A stretch of 51,010 nucleotides of DNA from Myxacorys chilensis ATA2-1-KO14 (GTDB lineage: Bacteria; Cyanobacteriota; Cyanobacteriia; Leptolyngbyales; Leptolyngbyaceae). How positions within the stretch are numbered: position 1 is the first letter of the stretch; every line of letters starts with the position of its first letter. A model generated the notes under the pieces. It was not told the DNA's origin. It searched no databases and saw only the letters and a list, made by a program, of their open reading frames with translations. Position numbers and translations under genes: made by a program. This document shows positions 16,941-26,463 of this stretch, piece by piece. Location: the NCBI GenBank assembly GCA_019359275.1, contig JAHHHP010000039.1, forward strand, positions 1 to 51,010. The letters run 5' to 3'.

Positions 16941-18629
16941 CTAACGCTTAAAGTCCTTCAGCCACTCACGCAACTGCTCAGACGCAACATCGCGACCTCC
17001 CAGACCAAAGGAGATTGCAATCGCCACCGCGATCGCGCCCAGCAACAAACCAAACGCCAAGTTGACAATGTTCGTTGCAATTCCCATCTGCTGGAGTGCC
17101 ATCGCTGACACCAACCCAATAATGGCAACCCGAGCCGTCTGACCCAAAATTCTTGACTGCCGCGAACCCGAACTCGTAATCAGGCTGTACGCCAGATTTG
17201 CCAGATACAGACCAACCGCAAACACGACCAAGCCGACCAAAATTCGTCCAAAGACCAGCAGCAAACCACTGACGATCGCGGTTAACGCTGGAATGTTGAG
17301 AATATTGGTCGCGGCAACCGTGGCGAACAGCATGACGCCCACTAAAACAATCACGCCTACAATCTCAGACGGCGATCGCACCGTCGGCGTTTTCCGGAGA
17401 GCATCGGTGTCTTGAATAATCGTTTCTCCCGTCGGAAACTCAGTATCGTACTGCGTCGGCGGAACTCTCGGCGTGTAGGGAGCCGATTGCAGACCCAGCC
17501 AATAAAATACGTTATCAAATCCAACGCTAGATAGAATGCTGGAGACCAAATCTGCAACAAACTTGCCAATGACATATGCGATCGCTAGAATCGCCGCTGC
17601 CGTAAAGATTAGGGGCAACGAATTGAGAATCTGATTCAGCATCGAAGTCGCTGGACCCGAAATCGCTGGAATTTGTAGAGCATCCAGCGCCGCCGTAGCC
17701 GTCGGAATTAAAACCAGCACATACACGATCGTGCCAATCAGCCAAGAGAGCGTCCGTCCCCCTGTCGCCTGACCAATGCCAAACTGCCGTCCCAAACGAT
17801 CTGTCCCCGTCGCCGACAGCAAGTTCGTTACTACGCCTCGAACCACGCGAGCAATTAACCAACCGATCGCTGCAATTGCGATCGCCTTGATGATGTTGGG
17901 CAACGCTCCCAAAATGTCGTTCAGCAAGTTCTGAACCGGCTGAAGCGGCCCTTGCAGATCCAAAACGCCCAAAATCAGGGGCAAGAAAAATAGGAAGACA
18001 AACCAATACAGCGCATTTCCAAGCGTCTCGCTCAAGGCAAATGAATTGGTTGCCAGTGGGTCATCATTCTGACCTGCAACGCGCTCGTCAAGCCCAAACG
18101 ATTGAGATGTGCGAATCACAACGGTTTTAGCCAACGTTGCCACTAACCAAGCTACACCCGCCAAAATAGCGGCAGAGCCTAAGCGAGGCAGAAACGCAAA
18201 AATCTGATTCAGGAAATTGTTTAAAGGCTGCGAAACGGTCGTCAGGTTGAGAACGTTGAGGAAGGCAACCAGCGCCAAGATCATGATGATCCAGAACACC
18301 ACTGAGGAGATGAGTCCCTCGACGTTAAAGTTTGTCCTTCGACCAGAGTGACCCGTTGCCCAATCTGCAATCCGATTGTCAACGCTCGTTTTCTTGAGCA
18401 AACTGTTGACAACCTTGGAGACAATGCTAGCGATCAGCCAACCAAGCAAGAGCACCGCGATCGCGCCGACTAGCTTGATGACAACATCACCAATATTCGC
18501 GCCAATTCCTGGAAAATAGTTTGAGTAGGGGGGCAGGGGAGCGTCTGTTCTAGCCTGCATCAACACCGGATCAAGCCCCGGTAGCAGATGCAGTCCTGTG
18601 GCAGATCCAATTTGCCAAAGTTCGTTCAT
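16941..18629 (-). CDS. mechanosensitive-channel-like protein with TM_helix repeats
   Basis: The 562-residue polytopic protein carries several copies of a conserved transmembrane module of the PF05552 (TM_helix) type, for example LVGAIAVLLLGWLIASIVS near residue 55, AIAIAAIGWLIARVVRGVVT in the middle and AAAILAIAYVIGKFVADLVS later. A hydrophilic loop of about 50 residues (PYTPRVPPTQYDTEFPTGET) separates the last modules. These proteins are classed with small-conductance mechanosensitive channel relatives, but a classical MscS beta-domain is not evident. The start MNELWQIGSATG at 18629 gives a short periplasmic-type leader. It is a single gene with its own terminator. Confidence 0.8.
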   Translation of the reverse strand: MNELWQIGSATGLHLLPGLDPVLMQARTDAPLPPYSNYFPGIGANIGDVVIKLVGAIAVLLLGWLIASIVSKVVNSLLKKTSVDNRIADWATGHSGRRTNFNVEGLISSVVFWIIMILALVAFLNVLNLTTVSQPLNNFLNQIFAFLPRLGSAAILAGVAWLVATLAKTVVIRTSQSFGLDERVAGQNDDPLATNSFALSETLGNALYWFVFLFFLPLILGVLDLQGPLQPVQNLLNDILGALPNIIKAIAIAAIGWLIARVVRGVVTNLLSATGTDRLGRQFGIGQATGGRTLSWLIGTIVYVLVLIPTATAALDALQIPAISGPATSMLNQILNSLPLIFTAAAILAIAYVIGKFVADLVSSILSSVGFDNVFYWLGLQSAPYTPRVPPTQYDTEFPTGETIIQDTDALRKTPTVRSPSEIVGVIVLVGVMLFATVAATNILNIPALTAIVSGLLLVFGRILVGLVVFAVGLYLANLAYSLITSSGSRQSRILGQTARVAIIGLVSAMALQQMGIATNIVNLAFGLLLGAIAVAIAISFGLGGRDVASEQLREWLKDFKR

Positions 18630-19104
18630 GGTGGTCTAATTAGCCTCTATCTATTAAGTTAAACGAGCCGCGCGATCGCTACTTAAGGTAAAGTAGTCAT
18701 CCAGAATTAGGTAATCCGCTTGTATACGCAGTTAATGTACAAGTGTCGTCCCCCAGGATGCGCGAAATCAAGTAAAAAACGGCCAGCAGAGAGTAGGTTG
18801 CATCCTCAGAGTACGACTATCTCTAGAAAGAGAAAAGACTCTGGAAATACTTTTTTAGCGTTCAATGAGTTTTCGCAACCGACTTAAAGTAACTCTTTTT
18901 TTCCTCAGTATCAACTTAGTTGTCAAAGTCACGCTGCATGACGAGAATGCCATGATTATTAATTGGGTTTCCTCATGCTTGAGATGTATTTCTTGAGCGA
19001 AGAGAAGGCTATCTTGTAGGATTGTCTTTCTAGCTTAGATCTCTAGTTGGAGAGGTAGATCTCAACTCAATCTTTGACAAATCGTGCGGAGATAATACCT
19101 TAAA
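18630..19104. other. intergenic stretch between divergent genes
   Basis: This 475-bp gap separates the divergent channel and SRPBCC genes and presumably holds both promoters. I see no gene, clear operator or terminator in it. Confidence 0.5.
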
Positions 19105-19560
19105 ATGTCAAATTTAGAAGTATTTGAACAGTCCATTTTAGTCAACGCAACTGCCGCGATCGTAGAGCAATGTTTTACGGATTTGATGCTAATGCATCGT
19201 TGGTTAAATCCAGCACTTCGGTGCGAACCGATCGGAGATTGGTCTACCCAAGTGGGCGCTCAAAGTCGATTTGTGCTTCAAGTTCCAGTGCTACGGCCGA
19301 CCTTAAGCAACGTTGTCGTGGAACGAGAACCTGGACTGATTGTGTGGCAATTTGAAGGATTTTTTCAGGGGCGCGATCGCTGGGAATGTCAGCCTCAATC
19401 TCAAGGCACTTGCTTAATCAATCGCTTTGAATTCGAGATCCCCAATCCACTAATCAAATTTGGCTTCAACACATTTGCAGCAAAATGGACGGAAGCAGAC
19501 ATGCAAACTCAATTACAACGGCTCAAGCAAGTTGCTGAAAAACTTCAGCAAGGACTATGA
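19105..19560 (+). CDS. SRPBCC-family protein
   Basis: The 151-residue protein has the START/SRPBCC pattern: an opening strand FEQSILVNATAAIVEQCFTD, a central run GAQSRFVLQVPVLRPTLSN and VVVEREPGLIVWQFEGFFQG, then a C-terminal helix (TEADMQTQLQRLKQVAEKLQ). This is a hydrophobic-ligand cavity fold with varied roles, and no ligand can be inferred. GGAGATAATACCTTAAA precedes the ATG. Its last bases overlap the end of the convergent SirB1-family gene by 6 bp. Confidence 0.85.
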   Translation: MSNLEVFEQSILVNATAAIVEQCFTDLMLMHRWLNPALRCEPIGDWSTQVGAQSRFVLQVPVLRPTLSNVVVEREPGLIVWQFEGFFQGRDRWECQPQSQGTCLINRFEFEIPNPLIKFGFNTFAAKWTEADMQTQLQRLKQVAEKLQQGL

Positions 19561-20379
19561 AGAATTCTCGATTTGGATTAGTAGGTTTTGAACAATTTCT
19601 CGATCTTCAGCCAATGGCATTAGGGTTAAATAGCGTTCTAAGTCTTGGCGAGCTTCAATCCAGCGATCGGTGCGAAAATAAATCACACCACGATCGCGCA
19701 ATTCCAACGGCGCGTCGGGAAAGAGAATCAGAATTCGTTCGATTGCCGACAAGCAAGCGCTAATCTCACCTCGACTGAGATAAATATGTTTTAGGTTCGT
19801 CAGCATTCGGGCCAGAAATTGCCGATTTGTGACAGCTTCAAAAAACTGCGGCTGCATCTCTACAGGTTGACTATACATCTGATTCAACCGATTTTGGCAG
19901 TCTTGCAAAAATAAAATTTCGCCTCCATGAAAGGCATCGACAAACAGTTCCATTTCTTCAACATCAGGACGAATCAGAAAATGTCCTGGCATTCCGATCC
20001 CCACCATTGGAAAGGCTAGACGTTTTGCGATCACGAGATACAGTAATGACAGCGTAATTGGAATTCCGGTACGGCGATCAATAACGTCATTTAAGAAACT
20101 GTTGCGGGGATCATAATAGTCGGTTTCATTCCCAACAAACCCTAAGTCCTCATACAAATGATGATTGATTAGTTGGACGACCCGCAGCGGGTAGGATTCT
20201 TGGGGCAGGTGCGGTTGGATAGCATTTGCGATCGCATCGAGTTTAGTTAAATAGGCATCTACATCTAGATCAGGTCTTGCTTCCTGAGCCATATAGAGCG
20301 CTGCTTTTTCAAGATTGATGTGCTCATCCGGCTGGCGCACTTCTTGAAAAAATTGCTGCCGTGCGATCGAAAATTCCAT
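19555..20379 (-). CDS. SirB1 family protein (transglutaminase-like plus TPR)
   Basis: The 274-residue protein carries the SirB1 block: INHHLYEDLGFVGNETDYYD, RTGIPITLSLLYLVIAKRL and GIGMPGHFLIRPDVEEMELF. A short TPR-like helical C-terminus follows (YLSRGEISACLSAIERILIL). The family has a transglutaminase-like fold, but its reaction is unknown. The start MEFSIARQQFFQEV is the only good one. It follows the CruP-like gene by 12 bp on the same strand, so the two are probably co-transcribed. Confidence 0.88.
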   Translation of the reverse strand: MEFSIARQQFFQEVRQPDEHINLEKAALYMAQEARPDLDVDAYLTKLDAIANAIQPHLPQESYPLRVVQLINHHLYEDLGFVGNETDYYDPRNSFLNDVIDRRTGIPITLSLLYLVIAKRLAFPMVGIGMPGHFLIRPDVEEMELFVDAFHGGEILFLQDCQNRLNQMYSQPVEMQPQFFEAVTNRQFLARMLTNLKHIYLSRGEISACLSAIERILILFPDAPLELRDRGVIYFRTDRWIEARQDLERYLTLMPLAEDREIVQNLLIQIENSS

Positions 20380-20391
20380 GTCCTCTAGCCT

Positions 20392-21942
20392 CTAGTCCTC
20401 TAAATAGTCGCCACCCGAACCATACTTCCAAGCCTGAAGCCTGCCATTCCAGAAGTACTGCTGAGTTGGAGATAAGGTTTTAATCCACGGGCGCAGCAAT
20501 TCGGTAGCGGAATACAAAACAGAATAGAGCGCTAGAGTACTGAAATGCATCATCCAATTGAGCAGATTCAAGAGGCCAACGTGAGGAAGAATATTTAGCA
20601 CCAATCTTGGATGCGACAATCCTGTTTTCAACAATGTTTGCGCAAGGGGTACAAACTGCACAACGTCTTGCAAAAAGGGCTTGAGAACCTGCTCTCCAGA
20701 TTGTGCCATTTCCTCAAACACAGTTGTCAACAACTGGTTGATCTGATTCGGTGACACAGTTTGATTCATGCCAACACTCATGGCTCGTTGAAATAACCAG
20801 GTGACTGAAAGATTGGGTTGATAGGGCTGTAATAATGACAACGCTTGACGGTTTAGCAAATCCGCCTCTAGAGCCTCATGAACTCCTTTGGTCAATCGTT
20901 TGAGATGACGCACCATTGCGCCAAAGCCGCCAAAACTGAGAGGGGATTGACTACCACTACTATCACCAACAGGTAGAATTCGATTCCAAGACAAGGTTAA
21001 TGGACTGTCACGATAACAAGGAAAAAATCCAAATAATGCCCGCTTCCAGTTCAGTTGAGTTAAGTCAACGCTCTGATATTGGGGAAGCAGGCGCAGATAC
21101 TCTTCAAAAAATTCTTCTAGCGACAGACGACCTTGGTCTGCATCCACATAGGTAAACATGTAGGTCGTTCTGCCATCTCGCGCCGGAAACGCTTCCCAAA
21201 AATATTGACACTGATTTTGAATGGGTGTGAACGAGGCGATGAGATCCCCGGAGTCATTTTTAGAAAAACCCTCAGCACAGGTTCCCACAACAAGACACAT
21301 CGCATCCGGTTTTTGTCCTTGCCTTGCTTGTCTAACAACAGGAGAAAAATGTCCCATCGCATCGAGCAGAAGCCGCCCACGCAGTTCTTCTCCTGCTGTC
21401 ACACAAATTCCGTTTGGATGAACAGTCGCCTGCTCAAACGCGGTGTTTTCAATTAGCTTTCCACCTGCTTGAAGAAATCTCGACTTCAGCGTTTCGAGTA
21501 AATAAATTGGATCAACACCAACGTTTAGAACATCTTTGACCCAAATTTCTGAGTCTTGAGAAAAACTGATTCGGACAGGATTGAATTCGGTGGCGACAGC
21601 GATCGCTAATTCCGGCTCGGTTAGTAATCCCAATTGGACAAATACCGCTAATTCTCTGCGAGAAATATTCCACTCTTGATCCCGTCCCTGCAAAACTCCT
21701 CGCTCAATCAACGCGACTCGCCACCCTTTTTTTGCCAGCGCTGCCCCAATTAGAATTCCGAGAGTACCACCCGAAATGATCACGTCCCACTCAATGCGTT
21801 CTAGATCTTGATCGCTTTCCTGAACGACTGTAGGAATCGGTAATGTCCCCTCTCGCAAAGACTTCCATAAGCCATCAGCGCGACGTAAACCTGAGATCGC
21901 ATCTCCTGGAATGTGAGCCAAAATTTCTTCAGTCAATGACAT
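20392..21942 (-). CDS. cruP: CruP-like FAD-dependent oxidoreductase (lycopene cyclase paralogue)
   Basis: This is a flavoprotein with the dinucleotide-binding strand and loop DVIISGGTLGILIGAALAKK and then RVALIERGVLQGRDQEWNIS. That second block, with its EWNISR, is a hallmark of CruP, the CruA/CruP lycopene-cyclase-like family of cyanobacteria and plants. GDSSGSQSPLSFGGFGAMVR, a second flavin-binding block, is present. I place the start at the ATG at 21942 (MSLTEEILAHIP), 516 residues. An upstream ATG at 22017 would add 25 residues that look non-conserved. Whether CruP cyclises lycopene is debated; a photoprotective role in limiting carotenoid epoxides and singlet oxygen is proposed for the plant protein. 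It lies in a run with the KAS gene and the SirB1 gene. Confidence 0.75.
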   Translation of the reverse strand: MSLTEEILAHIPGDAISGLRRADGLWKSLREGTLPIPTVVQESDQDLERIEWDVIISGGTLGILIGAALAKKGWRVALIERGVLQGRDQEWNISRRELAVFVQLGLLTEPELAIAVATEFNPVRISFSQDSEIWVKDVLNVGVDPIYLLETLKSRFLQAGGKLIENTAFEQATVHPNGICVTAGEELRGRLLLDAMGHFSPVVRQARQGQKPDAMCLVVGTCAEGFSKNDSGDLIASFTPIQNQCQYFWEAFPARDGRTTYMFTYVDADQGRLSLEEFFEEYLRLLPQYQSVDLTQLNWKRALFGFFPCYRDSPLTLSWNRILPVGDSSGSQSPLSFGGFGAMVRHLKRLTKGVHEALEADLLNRQALSLLQPYQPNLSVTWLFQRAMSVGMNQTVSPNQINQLLTTVFEEMAQSGEQVLKPFLQDVVQFVPLAQTLLKTGLSHPRLVLNILPHVGLLNLLNWMMHFSTLALYSVLYSATELLRPWIKTLSPTQQYFWNGRLQAWKYGSGGDYLED

Positions 21943-22028
21943 AGCACCAGTCTTAACCTGTTTCTCATGCTTACAGTAGCGCGATTTGCTTCGCAACCCG
22001 AAGGGTAATCGGGTCATTTGAAGACAAG

Positions 22029-23144
22029 TTAGACACCGCCAAACGCGATCGCGGCATTCTGTCCGCCAAAGCCAAAGCTAAAGCAAAGAACATTCCGAAC
22101 CCGAGCCGCTTGAGCGGTTCTCACAAATGCCAAATTAAATTCAGGGTGCGTTAACCCAACATTTGGCGGTAAAACTTGGTGCTTTAACGCCATTAGACAG
22201 AACGCTGCGCCTAATGCGCCTGAGGCTCCTAGCGTATGTCCTGTCGATCCTTTCGTCGAACTAACAGAGATTCGCGGCGAAAACAATGTTTGAATTAAAT
22301 GAGCTTCGTTTTGGTCATTTAATTGAGTTGCTGTCCCGTGGGCGTGGATGTAGTCGATGTCTTGAGGCGCTAACACGCTTCGGGTTAGGCACTGCTGAAC
22401 GGCGGCGATCGCGCTGCTACCTCCCGGCTTTGGCGTGCTGACATGATAGCCATCTGCCGTTAGTCCAAATCCCAACACTTGCCCGTAAACCGTTGCTCCT
22501 CGTCGTTTCGCGACTTCTGCCGATTCTAAAACGAAGATCGCGCCGCCTTCGCCTAAAACAAGTCCTTCACGATCACCATCAAACGGATAGGCCCCCGTTT
22601 TGGCTAACGCGCCCATTCGCCCAAATCCAATCAATGTTAACGGCGTAATCGGCGCTTCAATGGCTCCCGCAATCACCCGTTCTACTTCCCCCGCCCGAAT
22701 TAACTCTGCGGCTCGTGCGATCGCCCACACTCCCGTTGCACACGCAGCCATCGGGGCAAGCACGATCGATTGGGTTTGGATTTGTTGAGCCACTGCGATC
22801 GCGCCCGCATTTGGTAACGCGTTGAGCCAACCGCTCAAATCCTCTCGATTCGCAGTCAGTTTTTCCCACTGTGCCTGATTGCCCCGACTCGACCCGATTA
22901 CAACCCCACAATCAAGTAATGGAGGTTTTAGTTTCGCATCGTGCAGCGAATCCTGCAGGACTCGCTCAGTCAAACTCAGGAGATCGGTCGGAGAAGATTC
23001 GATCAGCGCTAGAGGATACGGCTTTAAATCGGAGAAGGGTTGGCAGAGATGAACGCCTGAGCGACCTTCTACCAACCCTGTCCAGGTTTGCTCTAAATGA
23101 CCTAACGCTGAAACCAGCCCAATTCCAGTGACAACAACATCCAT
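22029..23144 (-). CDS. beta-ketoacyl-ACP synthase II-like enzyme
   Basis: The 371-residue protein has a complete thiolase-fold KAS active site: Cys135 in APMAACATGVWA, and the two histidines in HAHGTATQLND and STKGSTGHTLGASGALG. It is shorter than the roughly 415 of main FabF, and starts MDVVVTGIGLVSALG. It therefore looks like a FabF paralogue rather than the main elongation enzyme. FabF normally extends acyl-ACP in fatty acid synthesis. The ATG at 23144 directly abuts the stop of the upstream cyclophilin gene, so translation is coupled. Neighbours give no clear pathway. Confidence 0.88.
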   Translation of the reverse strand: MDVVVTGIGLVSALGHLEQTWTGLVEGRSGVHLCQPFSDLKPYPLALIESSPTDLLSLTERVLQDSLHDAKLKPPLLDCGVVIGSSRGNQAQWEKLTANREDLSGWLNALPNAGAIAVAQQIQTQSIVLAPMAACATGVWAIARAAELIRAGEVERVIAGAIEAPITPLTLIGFGRMGALAKTGAYPFDGDREGLVLGEGGAIFVLESAEVAKRRGATVYGQVLGFGLTADGYHVSTPKPGGSSAIAAVQQCLTRSVLAPQDIDYIHAHGTATQLNDQNEAHLIQTLFSPRISVSSTKGSTGHTLGASGALGAAFCLMALKHQVLPPNVGLTHPEFNLAFVRTAQAARVRNVLCFSFGFGGQNAAIAFGGV

Positions 23145-23936
23145 TTACGGGGTCGTTGTTGGACTTGCACTAGCAGAAGGACTGGCCGAAGGAGTTGCAG
23201 CACCCGTTTTGAGGTTCTCTAGCCCTTGCGTCACCTTAGCAGACTCAATGCGATCGCCCTGCTGAATTTTATCGACCACTTCCATGCCTTGCGTCACTTT
23301 GCCAAACACAGCATAGTTTCCATCTAAAAAGGTTAGATCTGCCAAAGCAATGTAGAACTGAGACGAGGCAGAATCTGGATCTGACGATCGCGCCATTGCT
23401 AACGCTCCGCGAGTATGTTTCAGCTTCGGCTTAACGCCTTCAAGGGTTTTGCCGTAGATCGGTTCGGCTGCATTCTCTGGCTTAATTTCAAGCGGGACAT
23501 TCCGAGGTTGAGAGGTGGCAGGATCAACATATCCTCCAGTTCCCAACTGCTCTAATGGGAAGTTTGGATTCTTCCCTTGAGGATCGCCACCTTGAACCAC
23601 AAATGGCTGTGGCTCCCGCACAACCCGGTGAAACACAAGCCCGTCATAGACTTTCTTCTCGACCAAATCGACAAAATTACCTGCCGTAATTGGGGCATTT
23701 GTTCCGTCAACCTCAAGCGTGATTGGCGAGCCTTTCACTGTCATCACAACGGTTGCTTTCCCCTCTAAACGCGGCAAGCCAGATTGAGCAGCGCTTGCTG
23801 TAACGCTCGGGGTCGGCGTGGCGGAAGAAGTACCAGTCGGCGTAGCTGATGTTCCATCTTGGGTATTGCAGCCCGCAATTGCAAAGAGCGTCACTGCAAG
23901 CGTAGATAGAAGCCAATTACGGAGGTCTGTCTGCAT
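23145..23936 (-). CDS. peptidyl-prolyl cis-trans isomerase (cyclophilin), lipoprotein
   Basis: A signal peptide of about 23 residues ends in a lipobox (LFAIAGC), so the mature protein is probably lipid-anchored outside the cytoplasmic membrane. A Ser/Thr/Ala/Pro-rich linker follows. The cyclophilin domain has GNFVDLVEKKVYDGLVFHRV, FVVQGGDPQG and SSQFYIALADLTFLDGNYAV in the usual order, and a low-complexity ASPSASPSASASPTTTP tail. It catalyses proline isomerisation in folding of extracytoplasmic proteins. The upstream frame gives a start at 23960, but AAAGG spacing favours the ATG at 23936 (MQTDLRN). It is the first gene of the run with the KAS and CruP genes. Confidence 0.9.
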   Translation of the reverse strand: MQTDLRNWLLSTLAVTLFAIAGCNTQDGTSATPTGTSSATPTPSVTASAAQSGLPRLEGKATVVMTVKGSPITLEVDGTNAPITAGNFVDLVEKKVYDGLVFHRVVREPQPFVVQGGDPQGKNPNFPLEQLGTGGYVDPATSQPRNVPLEIKPENAAEPIYGKTLEGVKPKLKHTRGALAMARSSDPDSASSQFYIALADLTFLDGNYAVFGKVTQGMEVVDKIQQGDRIESAKVTQGLENLKTGAATPSASPSASASPTTTP

Positions 23937-24106
23937 TTTCATATCCTTTGAACAAATCACCTCAACATCTTACGCACATTCTGTTCAGATGGTGGTCGTG
24001 AAGACGGCGAGAGAACAGCAGAGTAATACTGAACAAGGATCACAGAGATTAAGGCTAGTTAACCCGTTCAACTCAAATCCTCGTTCAATTCAAACCAATG
24101 TAAACT

Positions 24107-24670
24107 CTAGAATCCTTCAAGCGGTACACTCAAGAACCGTGCAAGCTCGGCTGCCTGATTTTCTAACGCAGATAGTGCCATTGGTTGTCCCACACGAGTG
24201 AGCGGAATATCACGCATTCCCTTGATCTTGAGATAGAGCGATCGTCGCGGGTTGATGCCTTCTCGCAGCGTCACTTTAACGGCTTGAACATCAGCCATTT
24301 TAGACTTCAGCTCAACCTTGCGATCTTTACCCGGAAACCCCCAGCGAAAAATAGTAATTTCGCCTGTTTCCTTATTAAATTCGTTGTAGCCTCCTCCCAA
24401 ATCCCACGCGATCGTCAGCCACAGATAAAGAGCCAGCAGAATTCCTGCGGTCCCGTAAAATCCCATCGCGATGCCCTGAGGAATAAAGACCAGTTGAGTG
24501 GGGTTGGCAAACGGCAACAGGTTAACCTTCGTGTAGCTAGAAAGGGCAGCTAAAAAGAATCCCGTTGCCCCAATGGAGACGATGCTCGCCCACCAATAGT
24601 TGCTGAGCCGCCTAGATCCCAACACCTGCGATCGTAGAACGGGGGTATCAGTCGTGGTCTGTGCCGTCAT
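24107..24670 (-). CDS. ycf4: photosystem I assembly protein Ycf4
   Basis: The 187-residue length is typical of Ycf4. The N-terminal part has [19 protein letters not shown] followed by two transmembrane helices (about 22-45 and 62-85). The C-terminal cytoplasmic part has [20 protein letters not shown] and [19 protein letters not shown], both typical. Ycf4 is a thylakoid membrane scaffold for photosystem I assembly. The ATG at 24670 gives [15 protein letters not shown]. It is divergent from psbD across about 390 bp. Confidence 0.95.
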   Translation of the reverse strand: MTAQTTTDTPVLRSQVLGSRRLSNYWWASIVSIGATGFFLAALSSYTKVNLLPFANPTQLVFIPQGIAMGFYGTAGILLALYLWLTIAWDLGGGYNEFNKETGEITIFRWGFPGKDRKVELKSKMADVQAVKVTLREGINPRRSLYLKIKGMRDIPLTRVGQPMALSALENQAAELARFLSVPLEGF

Positions 24671-25063
24671 AAACTTACGATTGCCTTAAGAAATTCTAAA
24701 GTTAGCCGCAAAACGGAAGAGCCGGTCTTGACACGGAACTTAAACTCGAAATAAAGAAATTCCGGCACAACCAACAATCCTGCAAGTAACCACAATTAGT
24801 ATAGTACTTACAACATTTCGTAAGCGCTTGTGAAGCTGAGCAGAATTACTTATCAAGCTTAGCTTTCTCTCAGGAACTGAAGAAATTCTTCAAATGCTGT
24901 AACGCCTTACTGAATAGGAACTTAGCGTTACATTTGATGAAAACTCTGCTGAGACACTACGTTTCGCTTTGTAAAAAATCTGATTTCTCCTATTATATTT
25001 AGACATATAAACTCGTTCACTCTAGACATTCTGCACTTTTAAGTATCGCTAGAGGATTTGATC
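24671..25063. other. psbD/ycf4 divergent intergenic region
   Basis: This AT-rich 393 bp must hold the promoters of psbD and ycf4. psbD has AGAGGA as ribosome-binding site (25051-25056). I cannot place a promoter or regulator site with confidence, and no small gene was seen. Confidence 0.5.
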
Positions 25064-26122
25064 ATGACCATAGCAGTAGGGCGTGCGCCCGCGAGTCGGG
25101 GATGGTTCGACGTCCTCGACGACTGGCTCAAGCGCGACCGATTCGTCTTCGTCGGCTGGTCCGGCATTTTACTCTTTCCTTGTGCCTTCCTCGCCCTCGG
25201 CGGCTGGATGACCGGCACCACGTTTGTCTCCTCCTGGTACACCCACGGCCTCGCCAGCTCATATCTTGAAGGCTGCAACTTCCTCACCGTTGCCGTCTCC
25301 ACCCCCGCAGACAGCTTAGGGCACTCCTTGCTCCTGCTGTGGGGACCAGAAGCGCAAGGCGACTTCACCCGCTGGTGTCAACTCGGCGGTCTGTGGACCT
25401 TTGTCGCCCTGCACGGTGCCTTCGGCCTGATCGGCTTCTGCTTGCGGCAGCTCGAGATTGCCCGCCTGGTCGGCATCCGTCCGTACAACGCGATCGCCTT
25501 CACCGGTCCGATTGCGGTCTTTACCAGCGTCTTCCTGATGTACCCCTTGGGCCAGTCCTCCTGGTTCTTTGCGCCGAGCTTTGGAGTAGCGGCGATCTTC
25601 CGGTTCATCCTGTTTGTGCAGGGCTTCCACAACTTCACGCTCAACCCGTTCCACATGATGGGCGTCGCCGGTATTCTCGGCGGAGCGCTGCTCTGTGCGA
25701 TTCATGGAGCCACAGTGGAGAACACCTTGTTTGAAGACGGCGATGGCTCCAACACCTTCCGGGCGTTCAACCCGACCCAAGCGGAAGAAACGTACTCGAT
25801 GGTGACAGCGAACCGCTTCTGGTCGCAGATCTTCGGAGTAGCGTTCAGCAACAAGCGGTGGTTGCACTTCTTCATGCTGTTTGTGCCCGTAACGGGACTG
25901 TGGATGGCGTCGATTGGCATCATTGGCATTGCGCTGAACCTGCGGGCGTATGACTTTGTCTCGCAAGAGCTGCGAGCGGCGGAAGACCCGGAGTTTGAAA
26001 CGTTCTACACGAAGAACATTCTGTTGAACGAAGGTATTCGCGCTTGGATGGCGGCGCAAGACCAGCCCCATGAACGCTTTGTATTCCCTGAAGAAGTATT
26101 GCCTCGCGGTAATGCTCTCTAA
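25064..26122 (+). CDS. psbD: photosystem II reaction centre protein D2
   Basis: D2 has 352 residues from the ATG at 25064 ([20 protein letters not shown]); a TTG just upstream is not the start. The five-helix D2 sequence is complete and typical throughout, including the His ligand motif [20 protein letters not shown] and the C-terminus [11 protein letters not shown]2 binds P680 chlorophylls and Q-A in photosystem II. The usual partner psbC, normally overlapping the end of psbD, is absent, and a terminator follows. It is therefore probably a second, stand-alone psbD (psbD2). Codons in the first part are strongly C-ending, unlike most neighbours, as often seen in very highly expressed photosystem genes. 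Confidence 0.98.
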   Translation: MTIAVGRAPASRGWFDVLDDWLKRDRFVFVGWSGILLFPCAFLALGGWMTGTTFVSSWYTHGLASSYLEGCNFLTVAVSTPADSLGHSLLLLWGPEAQGDFTRWCQLGGLWTFVALHGAFGLIGFCLRQLEIARLVGIRPYNAIAFTGPIAVFTSVFLMYPLGQSSWFFAPSFGVAAIFRFILFVQGFHNFTLNPFHMMGVAGILGGALLCAIHGATVENTLFEDGDGSNTFRAFNPTQAEETYSMVTANRFWSQIFGVAFSNKRWLHFFMLFVPVTGLWMASIGIIGIALNLRAYDFVSQELRAAEDPEFETFYTKNILLNEGIRAWMAAQDQPHERFVFPEEVLPRGNAL

Positions 26123-26149
26123 AGCAACATAGTATGTAGAGCTAAATTA

Positions 26150-26182
26150 AACGCTTCTGCTAGATCGGCAGAAGCGTTTTTT
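26150..26182 (+). terminator. rho-independent terminator of psbD
   Basis: AACGCTTCTGC pairs with GCAGAAGCGTT over a 7-base loop (11-bp perfect stem), followed by a T-run. It ends psbD about 30 bp after its stop and confirms a monocistronic unit. Confidence 0.93.
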
Positions 26183-26203
26183 ACCCTCATTATCAAAAGC
26201 TCG

Positions 26204-26212
26204 TGCTATAGT
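26204..26212 (+). promoter_or_regulatory. extended -10 promoter-like element
   Basis: TGCTATAGT is a good extended -10 element (TG-N-TATAGT). No close -35 match is seen. It would start a transcript near 26219 into the structured RNA locus. Confidence 0.5.
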
Positions 26213-26292
26213 AGGCGAAGGGTACTAGATGCCCGATTTACAGGTTCTAAACCATCCACATTAGACCGTTTAGGCAATAGGAGGTGATGCCC

Positions 26293-26364
26293 ATGATAGA
26301 AAGTAGTAAATGCATGGGTCGTCAGGTTGAACTGAATCGGCTGTGCGCCGGAGCCGTTCTCTAG
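26293..26364 (+). CDS. 23-codon small ORF with perfect Shine-Dalgarno
   Basis: AGGAGGTGAT (26279-26288) is fully complementary to the 16S rRNA 3' end and lies 4 nt before the ATG at 26293. The peptide reads MIESSKCMGRQVELNRLCAG and then AVL before TAG. An earlier in-frame ATG at 26287 lies inside the Shine-Dalgarno and is unlikely. There is no signal peptide or transmembrane segment, but two Cys residues. The codons overlap the nested hairpins, so translation and RNA folding would compete. I do not recognise the peptide. Confidence 0.45.
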   Translation: MIESSKCMGRQVELNRLCAGAVL

Positions 26365-26463
26365 AGGCTGAACCCATCTTCCTTGTGAAGATACTGTCTG
26401 CTAAAGACTAGGCTAAACAGATTTCCTTCCGGCAGTCTGGTTCTTACCTGAAGACCCGCTACA

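Noticed and set aside
25316..26071. Long open frame antisense to psbD
   Set aside because: Shadow of the strongly biased psbD codon pattern; protein looks random and Arg/Glu rich.
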